A DNA stretch of 64,000 bases from Actinomadura hibisca NBRC 15177 (GTDB taxonomy: Bacteria > Actinomycetota > Actinomycetes > Streptosporangiales > Streptosporangiaceae). Below are positions 58,571 through 64,000 of the stretch, in pieces; position 1 is the stretch's first letter; each line of letters opens with the position of its first letter. Made by a program: the position numbers and the translations under genes. The notes beneath the pieces are model-generated. The model was not told the origin of the DNA and did no database searches. It was given only the letters and a program-made list of their open reading frames with translations. The stretch covers positions 1-64,000 of the forward strand of contig NZ_BCRO01000042.1 in the NCBI RefSeq assembly GCF_001552635.1, in the 5' to 3' direction.

Positions 58571-59713
58571 GTGGACAATCAGGGACAGGAACAGCGGCGC
58601 ACCTTCGGCGTCGAGGAGGAACTGCTGCTGGTGGACCCGGACTCGGGGATGCCGCAGGCGGTGTCGGGGGCGGTCATCCGCTACGCCCGCGAGCACGACG
58701 CGGCGATGCCGTTCGCCGACGGCGACAAGCAGTTCGAGACCGAGCTGCAGCGCGAGCAGCTGGAGACCGGCACCCGGCCGTGCGTCTCGGCGGACGAGCT
58801 GGCCGGGCAGATCCGCGAGTCCCGCATGGCGGCCGCGCAGGCGGCGGCCGGGGTGGGCGCGGCGGTGGCGGCGCTGGCGACCTCGCCGGTGGCGGTGCAC
58901 CCGTCGCTGACGCCTTCGCGCCGCTACCGGCTGATGGCCGCCGCCTACGGGCCGACCGCCGACGAGCAGTTGTCGTGCGGCTGCCACGTGCACGTCAACG
59001 TGGACTCGCCGGACGAGGGCGTGGCGGTGCTGGACCGCATCCGGCCCTGGCTGCCGCCGCTGCTGGCGCTCAGCGCCAACTCGCCGTTCTGGCAGGGCCA
59101 CGACACCGGCTACGACAGCTGGCGGCAGCAGGTGTGGGGGCGCTGGCCGTCGACCGGCCCGACCGAGCTGTTCGGCTCGGCCAAGGCCTACCGGGCCACC
59201 ATCGACGCGCTGCTGGAGACCGGCGCGCTGCTGGACGAGGGCATGGTCTACTTCGACGCGCGGCTGTCGCGGCACTACCCCACCGTGGAGGTCCGCGTCG
59301 CCGACGTGTGCCTGAACGCCGACGACACCGTGCTGATGGCCGTGCTGATCCGGGCGCTGGTGGGCACCGCCGCCCGCGAGTGGCGCGCCGGCGACCCGCC
59401 CGACGCGGTCCGCACCGACCTGCTGCGGCTGGCGATGTGGCGGGCCAGCCGGTCGGGCGTTCGCGAGGACCTGGTGGACCCGGTGACCCGCCAGCCCGCC
59501 CCGGCCCGCGCGGTGGTGCAGGTGCTGATGGAGCACCTGGCCCCGGAGCTGGAGCGCAGCGGGGACCTGGAGACCGCGAACCGGCTGCTGGAGGGCCTGC
59601 TGGAGCGCGGCAACGGCGCGATGCGGCAGCGCGCGGTGTACGAGCGCACCGGCGACGTGCGGGAGGTGGTCGCCGACGCGGTGCGCGCGACCAGCCCCGA
59701 AAGCGGGGCGTGA
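58571..59713 (+). CDS. GCS2-type carboxylate-amine ligase (YbdK family)
   Basis: 380 residues. FGVEEELLLVDPDSG (near the N-terminus) is the nucleotide/metal loop, FETELQREQLETGT and GCHVHVNVDSPDEGVAVLDRIRPWLPPLLALSANSPFW are the family core, and YPTVEVRVADVCLNADDTVLMAVLIRALV follows. Members are weak glutamate-cysteine ligases or make other gamma-amide bonds with ATP. Mycothiol producers do not need glutathione, so another amine substrate, possibly a polyamine given the context, is worth considering. GTG 58571 is the only reasonable start; the ribosome site is weak. Confidence 0.92.
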   Translation: MDNQGQEQRRTFGVEEELLLVDPDSGMPQAVSGAVIRYAREHDAAMPFADGDKQFETELQREQLETGTRPCVSADELAGQIRESRMAAAQAAAGVGAAVAALATSPVAVHPSLTPSRRYRLMAAAYGPTADEQLSCGCHVHVNVDSPDEGVAVLDRIRPWLPPLLALSANSPFWQGHDTGYDSWRQQVWGRWPSTGPTELFGSAKAYRATIDALLETGALLDEGMVYFDARLSRHYPTVEVRVADVCLNADDTVLMAVLIRALVGTAAREWRAGDPPDAVRTDLLRLAMWRASRSGVREDLVDPVTRQPAPARAVVQVLMEHLAPELERSGDLETANRLLEGLLERGNGAMRQRAVYERTGDVREVVADAVRATSPESGA

Positions 59714-59765
59714 GGCCGGGTCAGGAGCGGCCTCCGCTGAGAAAACGCAGCCGACCGGAGCAGGG

Positions 59766-59824
59766 GCGAAGCCGGGCAGGGGGCGGGGCCGGTGGCGAAG
59801 CCGGGGCAGGGGGCCGGGGCCGAG
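59766..59824. repeat. Imperfect 29-30-nt tandem duplication
   Basis: Two copies beginning GCGAAGCCGGG at 59766 and 59795, rich in G-runs (CAGGGGGC). Located between the ligase and TrmB-like genes, which converge here. The G-rich runs could hinder polymerase and help termination. Confidence 0.6.
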
Positions 59825-59873
59825 GTAGGGGCGACCGCAGCGCAGCAGGCCGAGGCCGGTAGCCGAAACCGGG

Positions 59874-60710
59874 TTAAGAGCGGCCGCGTCCCAGCAGGCG
59901 CAATAGGCCGGGGTCGGTGGCGAACAGCCGGTTCAGCTCCTCGGCCCCGACCCGCTCGGCCAGGATCTGCAACGCGATGTCCTGCCGGACGTACTCGGCG
60001 GCCATCAGCGCCACCGCCGGGTCGGCGGTGTAGATGCCCCACGCCGAGCCGTCCGCGCCGAACCCGCCGACCACCGCCTCGCGCCGGTCGCCGACCACCA
60101 CGACCAGCCGGTACCCCAGGTCCTGGAGCACCGCCTCGGGCGCGGAGTAGCGGTGCTCGTAGACGTCGCCGATCCGCTCGCCGCCCAGCGGATCGGCGGA
60201 CTTGCCGAACGACATCACCGACACCTCGACGCCCCGCCCGGCCGCCGCCCGCACCTGCTCCTCCAGCCGCGCCAGCTCCTGCGGCCAGATCGACAGGAAC
60301 AGGTCGCGGCGCGCCCCGGCCACCACGTCCTCGGCGCGGGCCAGCATCGCCGCGCCGTCCTTGAGGTTGTGGATCAGGTGGCCCTCGGGCGCGGCGACCA
60401 CCGCCGGGAGCGCGGTCTGGAGCGCCGCCACCGAGCCGTCGAACTCGCGGCGCATGCGGTCCAGCAACGACTGGGGCGGCAGCGGCAGGTAGTCGGTGGC
60501 CGCGTCCGAGCCGCGCAGCTCGTAGGCCGCGCCGCGCGCCACCAGCTTGCCGAGCGTCTCGTACACGGTGCTGCGCGGGACGCCCGACCGTTTGGCGACC
60601 TCGTACCCGTTGACCGGCCTGCCCGCCGCGACCAGCGCCACGTACGCCTTGGCCTCGTAGCCCGACATGCCCAGGCGCTGGAGGTGGTCGAGGACGTCCT
60701 GCGTGCTCAT
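59874..60710 (-). CDS. TrmB-family transcriptional regulator
   Basis: 278 residues. The N-terminal winged helix VLDHLQRLGMSGYEAKAYVALVAAGRPVNGYEVAKRSGVPRSTVYETLGKLVARG is the TrmB domain. The C-terminal part (about 110-245) resembles a PLD-like ligand domain with ARRDLFLSIWPQELARLEEQVRAAAGRGVEVSVMSFG. It likely senses a sugar or other small effector. ATG 60710 is preferred: a TAGCAT -10 lies 7 nt before it and covers the alternative ATG at 60719. Divergent from the unknown gene at 60755. Confidence 0.9.
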   Translation of the reverse strand: MSTQDVLDHLQRLGMSGYEAKAYVALVAAGRPVNGYEVAKRSGVPRSTVYETLGKLVARGAAYELRGSDAATDYLPLPPQSLLDRMRREFDGSVAALQTALPAVVAAPEGHLIHNLKDGAAMLARAEDVVAGARRDLFLSIWPQELARLEEQVRAAAGRGVEVSVMSFGKSADPLGGERIGDVYEHRYSAPEAVLQDLGYRLVVVVGDRREAVVGGFGADGSAWGIYTADPAVALMAAEYVRQDIALQILAERVGAEELNRLFATDPGLLRLLGRGRS

Positions 60711-60717
60711 CGCCGCC

Positions 60718-60723
60718 ATGCTA
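60718..60723 (-). promoter_or_regulatory. -10 hexamer TAGCAT for TrmB-like gene (leaderless)
   Basis: On the minus strand TAGCAT is followed by 7 nt and ATG 60710. It overlaps the other possible ATG (60719), which therefore is probably not used. Confidence 0.45.
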
Positions 60724-60740
60724 CGCCGCGCTGGACCGGT

Positions 60741-60746
60741 TAGCGT
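60741..60746 (+). promoter_or_regulatory. -10 hexamer TAGCGT for unknown gene (leaderless)
   Basis: GGTTAGCGT is followed by 8 nt and ATG 60755. The two divergent -10 elements are only 17 nt apart, so one regulator, likely the TrmB protein, could block both. Confidence 0.45.
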
Positions 60747-60754
60747 GGCCTGCC

Positions 60755-61603
60755 ATGGGCGATCGGGCGAACTACGCCGTCCTGCGGGACGGCGCCTTGG
60801 GCTTGTACGAGGCGCACTGGGGCGCGAGCCGCCTCACCGTCGAACTGCTGCCGGGTCCGGACGCGGCCACCGCGCTGTTCACCGGCCGCGCCCCGGCCGA
60901 CCGCTGGCTGGACGACGTCGCCGGGCAGGGCGGGGCGCTCGTCGACCACGACCGGCGGCGGCTGCTCTACCACGCGGTGGACGCCGGCGGTTACGCCGGG
61001 CGGGCCGCCGTCCGCGAGGTCCTGCGCCGCACCTGGCCGGGCTGGCGGATCGACTGGGCGTGGGACGGGCAGGGCGACCTCGCCGACGCCGCCGGGCAGG
61101 ACCGCGCGGCGATCCGCTCCGACGCGCCGCCGCTGGAGTTGTGGCCCTCCTACGACCAGGAACACTGGATCAACTGCCTGGTGACGGTGACCGACGGCGG
61201 CAAGACGCGCGCCTACGCCATCGACACCGACTTCGCGGACGTGCTGGGCCGAGGCGTCGGCCTGATCGACGAGCTGGCGGACTGGCCGACGGTCGAGCAC
61301 TGCGCGTCGCTGCCGGAGTCGGGCGTGCACTTCGACGTGGCCGAGCGGGCGGCGGGCTTCTGGACCGTCCAGCCGTTGTGCGGGCGGCACGAGCAGATGG
61401 CCGCCCGCCGGCCCGACTGGACATGGTCGATGTGGAACGACCGCTACACCGAGCAGCTCGCCCGCACCGACCACGCCGTCACCTGCCCCGAGCCCGACAT
61501 GGCGAGGGCGTACGCGACGCTGCGCGAACGCGCCGCGCGCCTCACCCGCGCCGAGCACCGCGTCCTGGAGGCCATCGACGAGCTGGCCGCGAACGCCTCG
61601 TGA
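60755..61603 (+). CDS. Hypothetical protein, unknown family
   Basis: 282 residues, soluble, Trp-rich (about 14 Trp). MGDRANYAVLRDGALGLYEAHWGA opens the protein, a pattern I associate with uncharacterised bacterial proteins that sense or report on substrates but cannot name. The middle has RTWPGWRIDWAWDGQGDLADAAG, the C-terminal third is helical. No catalytic motif or membrane segment. The leaderless promoter and normal codon use support it. Divergent from the TrmB-like gene. Confidence 0.75.
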   Translation: MGDRANYAVLRDGALGLYEAHWGASRLTVELLPGPDAATALFTGRAPADRWLDDVAGQGGALVDHDRRRLLYHAVDAGGYAGRAAVREVLRRTWPGWRIDWAWDGQGDLADAAGQDRAAIRSDAPPLELWPSYDQEHWINCLVTVTDGGKTRAYAIDTDFADVLGRGVGLIDELADWPTVEHCASLPESGVHFDVAERAAGFWTVQPLCGRHEQMAARRPDWTWSMWNDRYTEQLARTDHAVTCPEPDMARAYATLRERAARLTRAEHRVLEAIDELAANAS

Positions 61604-61666
61604 CGGTGTCCGGGCGCGGGGCCGGTCAGTGCCCGCTTGCGGCCGGGCCACCCGGCGCGTAGACAG

Positions 61667-61690
61667 GTCGTTGACGTTGGCGTCAACGAC
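61667..61690. promoter_or_regulatory. Perfect 10+10 inverted repeat before acyl-CoA carboxylase gene
   Basis: GTCGTTGACG (61667-61676) and CGTCAACGAC (61681-61690) are exact complements with a TTGG loop. The inner TTGACGttggCGTCAA resembles MerR-type LiuR operators (TTGACGT..ACGTCAA-like) that control acyl-CoA carboxylase and branched-chain catabolic genes in other bacteria. It ends 13 nt before the ATG, so a bound protein would block transcription. Confidence 0.55.
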
Positions 61691-61703
61691 CAGGCGAGGG
61701 CGG

Positions 61704-64000
61704 ATGAGCGGCATTCTGGTGGCCAATCGCGGCGAGATCGCGGTGCGGATCGTGCGGGCGGCGGCCGCGCTGGGCGAGCGGGCCGTGGCCGTCCACGCGC
61801 GCGACGACGCCGGGTCGCTGCACGTCGCGCGCGCCGACGCCGCGCGCGGGCTGCCGGGTGAGGGAGCCGCCGCCTACCTGGACGGCGCGGCGATCGTGGC
61901 CGCCGCGCTGGCGGAGGGCTGCGACGCAGTGCATCCCGGATACGGGTTCCTCAGCGAGAACTCCGGGTTCGCGCGGCGGTGCGCCGAGGCGGGCCTGACG
62001 TTCATCGGACCCCGGCCCGAGGTGCTGGAGCTGTTCGGCGACAAGGCGCGGGCTCGCGCGCACGCGCGGGAGAACGGCGTCCCGGTCCTGCCGGGCACGA
62101 CCGGCGCGACGAGCCTGGCGGAGGTGCAGGCATTTGCCGCCGAGCACGGTCCCGTCATGGTCAAAGCGCTGTCCGGGGGCGGCGGGCGCGGGATGCGCGC
62201 GGTGCACGACCCCGCCGGGATCGCGGAGGCGTACGAGCGGTGCCGGTCGGAGGCGCGGCAGGCGTTCGGCGACGGCGACCTGTACGTGGAGGCGCTGGCC
62301 GAGCGCGCCCGGCACGTCGAGGTGCAGATCGCCGGGGACGGCTCCGGCGTCCGGCACCTGTGGGACCGCGATTGCAGCGTCCAGCGCCGCCACCAGAAGC
62401 TGATCGAGGTCGCGCCGGTGCAGGGGCTGGACGAGGAGTTGCGCGGGCACGTCCTGGACGCGGCGGTGCGGCTCGCCGAGGCCGTTCGTTACGAGGGGCT
62501 CGGCACGTTCGAGTTCCTCGTCTCGGGCCCGGAGTTCTGGTTCATCGAGGCCAACCCCCGGCTCCAGGTCGAGCACACCGTCACCGAGGAGATCACCGGC
62601 GTCGATCTGGTGCGCGCCCAGATCCGTCTGGCGCGCGGCGCGTCCCTGGCCGACGTCGGGCTCGGCCGCGTCCCCGAGGTGCGGGGCTGCGCCGTGCAGG
62701 CGCGCGTCAACGCCGAGACGCTGGAGCCGGACGGAACACCGCGCGCCAGGGCCGGGACGCTGACGGCGTTCACCCCGCCGTCCGGGCCGGGCGTCCGCGT
62801 CGACACCTACGGCTACACCGGCTACCGCACGAGCCTGCGCTATGACTCACTGCTCGCCAAGGTGATCGCCTGGGGCCCGGACTTCGCCGCCGCCCGCGAC
62901 CGCGCCTGCGACGCGCTCGGCGAGTTCCAGATCGACGGCGTGCCCGCCAACCTCGCGCTGCTCCAGAGCGTGCTGCGCCATCCCGCGTCGTCCGCCGGGG
63001 TCTGGGACACCGGTTTCGTGGCTGCCCACCTGGAAGAACTGCTGTCGGCCGAGTCCCGCCGCGTGCACTTCGAGCCGACCGGCGCTGCCGAGGACGCCGC
63101 CACGACCGAGATCGCCCCCGAGGGCACCGTCCCGGTCGTCGCGCCCATGCAGGGCGTGGTGGTCGGCGTCGAGGTGGCCGAGGGCGATCAGGTGCGGGCG
63201 GGCACGCCGCTGCTGGCGCTGGAGGCCATGAAGATGGAGCACGTCGTGCGCGCCGCCGGGGACGGCGTCGTGCGGCGGATCGCGGCGGCCAAGGGCGACC
63301 TGGTGGACGAGGGCGCGCCGCTGGTGTTCGTCGAGCCCGGCGAGCCCTCCGGCGACGCGGCCCGCGAGGCCGACGCCGGGACCGGCGACGGCTGGGGCCC
63401 CGAGGTCGCCGAGATCGCGCGGCGGCACGAGCTGGCCCAACGGATGGGCGGCCCGGAGAAGATCGCACGGCAGCACGGCACGGGACGGCTGACCGTCCGC
63501 GAACGCGTCGCCGCCCTGGCCGACCCCGGCTCCTTCCAGGAGATCGGCGCACTGACCGGTTTTGCCGACTACGACGACCAGGGCCGCCTCACCTCGCTGC
63601 TGCCCGCCAACTTCGTCGCCGGGACCGCCCGGATCGGCGGCCGCAAGGTCGTGCTCGGGGCCGACGACTTCACCGTCCGGGGCGGCTCGGGCGACGCCGC
63701 GATCCACGCCAAGCAGGTCTACGCCGAGCAGTACGCGCGCGAGATGCGCCTGCCGGTGGTGCGGCTGCTGGACGGCGCGAGCGGCGGCGGCAGCGTCAAG
63801 ATGGCGATGGAGGCGGGCTACTCCTACGTCCCGGTCAACCCCGGCTGGGACGCGGTCGTGGACAACCTGTCGCTGGTGCCGGTCGTGGCGGCCTGCCTCG
63901 GGCCCACGGTCGGGCTGGGCGCGGCGCGGCTGGTGATGTCGCACCTGGCGGTCATGGTGGAGGGGATCGGCCAGCTGTTCACCGCCGGGCCGCCGGTCGT
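61704..64000 (+). CDS. Single-chain biotin-dependent acyl-CoA carboxylase (5' part, runs off window)
   Basis: The frame is open for 765 codons to the window end. Residues about 1-450 are biotin carboxylase (ILVANRGEIAVRIVRAA, HPGYGFLSEN, ATP-grasp VMVKALSGGGGRGMR, FIEANPRLQVEHTVTEEITG). About 470-545 are a biotinyl domain with EAMKMEH, biotin on Lys510. From about 570 a carboxyltransferase domain begins (ARRHELAQRMGGPEKIARQHGTGRLTVRERVAAL). These parts are usually two or three proteins; the one-chain form of about 1,050-1,100 residues is known as long-chain or promiscuous acyl-CoA carboxylase. It makes malonyl- or alkylmalonyl-CoA. GAGGGCGG precedes the ATG. Confidence 0.94.
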   Translation, partial: MSGILVANRGEIAVRIVRAAAALGERAVAVHARDDAGSLHVARADAARGLPGEGAAAYLDGAAIVAAALAEGCDAVHPGYGFLSENSGFARRCAEAGLTFIGPRPEVLELFGDKARARAHARENGVPVLPGTTGATSLAEVQAFAAEHGPVMVKALSGGGGRGMRAVHDPAGIAEAYERCRSEARQAFGDGDLYVEALAERARHVEVQIAGDGSGVRHLWDRDCSVQRRHQKLIEVAPVQGLDEELRGHVLDAAVRLAEAVRYEGLGTFEFLVSGPEFWFIEANPRLQVEHTVTEEITGVDLVRAQIRLARGASLADVGLGRVPEVRGCAVQARVNAETLEPDGTPRARAGTLTAFTPPSGPGVRVDTYGYTGYRTSLRYDSLLAKVIAWGPDFAAARDRACDALGEFQIDGVPANLALLQSVLRHPASSAGVWDTGFVAAHLEELLSAESRRVHFEPTGAAEDAATTEIAPEGTVPVVAPMQGVVVGVEVAEGDQVRAGTPLLALEAMKMEHVVRAAGDGVVRRIAAAKGDLVDEGAPLVFVEPGEPSGDAAREADAGTGDGWGPEVAEIARRHELAQRMGGPEKIARQHGTGRLTVRERVAALADPGSFQEIGALTGFADYDDQGRLTSLLPANFVAGTARIGGRKVVLGADDFTVRGGSGDAAIHAKQVYAEQYAREMRLPVVRLLDGASGGGSVKMAMEAGYSYVPVNPGWDAVVDNLSLVPVVAACLGPTVGLGAARLVMSHLAVMVEGIGQLFTAGPPV

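Noticed and set aside
1..64000. tRNA, rRNA, CRISPR array, insertion sequence, phage or replication origin
   Set aside because: No TPsiC-arm-like GGTTCGAATCC context with matching acceptor stem, no regularly spaced repeats, no transposase or integrase motifs and no DnaA-box clusters were seen by eye. A covariance-model search would be decisive.

Overview
The window is very high-GC, dense in GTG starts and 4-nt stop/start overlaps, and rich in F420-type luciferase-like oxidoreductases, secreted S33 peptidases and HxlR, PucR and TrmB regulators. Together with the dxr, site-2 protease, ispG, GNAT order this points to a filamentous actinobacterium, probably near Actinomadura/Thermomonosporaceae (inferred from gene content only). 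I saw no rRNA, tRNA, CRISPR, integrase or transposase; this looks like chromosome.

Layout. 0.4-4.7 kb: HxlR regulator, ThrE-type exporter, an OmpR-type two-component pair and a small exported protein. 4.7-12.2 kb: a five-gene minus-strand operon (two acyl-CoA dehydrogenases, hydantoinase/oxoprolinase A and B, an F420-type oxidoreductase) divergent from an SDR dehydrogenase. 12.3-18.1 kb: PGPGW membrane protein, Tat-exported glycoside hydrolase, PaaI thioesterase, a hypothetical protein and a STAND ATPase without a DNA-binding domain. 18.2-28.8 kb: a LIV-type ABC importer whose two permeases and second ATPase form one 893-residue polypeptide, a zinc alcohol dehydrogenase, a DUF4870 protein, three more luciferase-like oxidoreductases and an alpha/beta hydrolase. 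Similar palindromic operators (core ACCAAGC..GCTTGGT) lie in three divergent gaps, at about 11.37, 22.95/23.02 and 25.75 kb, and suggest one TetR-like regulon for uptake and oxidative breakdown of a hydrophobic or terpenoid/steroid-like carbon source. The regulator is not in the window.

28.9-33.6 kb: cyclase-family hydrolase, a HipA-like kinase with a DUF3037 partner, two paralogous HTH proteins of unknown family and a GNAT acetyltransferase. 33.6-38.8 kb: three tandem secreted S33 (tripeptidyl-aminopeptidase-like) hydrolases, each followed by a strong hairpin. 39-42.8 kb: ispG, site-2 protease and dxr (MEP isoprenoid pathway). 43-46.3 kb: two tandem secreted trypsin-like proteases and an orphan sensor kinase, with a LexA-box-like palindrome before the first protease. 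46.5-50.9 kb: small zinc-ribbon protein, solute-binding lipoprotein, small hypothetical protein and a polytopic membrane protein.

50.8-59.7 kb: CoA-acylating semialdehyde dehydrogenase, class-III aminotransferase, PucR regulator, Tat-exported FAD amine oxidase resembling spermidine dehydrogenase, a small-molecule phosphotransferase and a GCS2-type carboxylate-amine ligase. With the solute-binding lipoprotein this looks like an amine/polyamine (GABA or beta-alanine type) catabolic neighbourhood. 59.9-64 kb: TrmB-like regulator, an unknown protein, and the start of a single-chain biotin-dependent acyl-CoA carboxylase that runs off the window and is preceded by a perfect 10+10 inverted repeat.

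Regulation visible in sequence: at least nine genes have a -10-like hexamer (mostly TAnnnT) 6-8 nt before the start codon and no useful Shine-Dalgarno, the signature of leaderless mRNAs.
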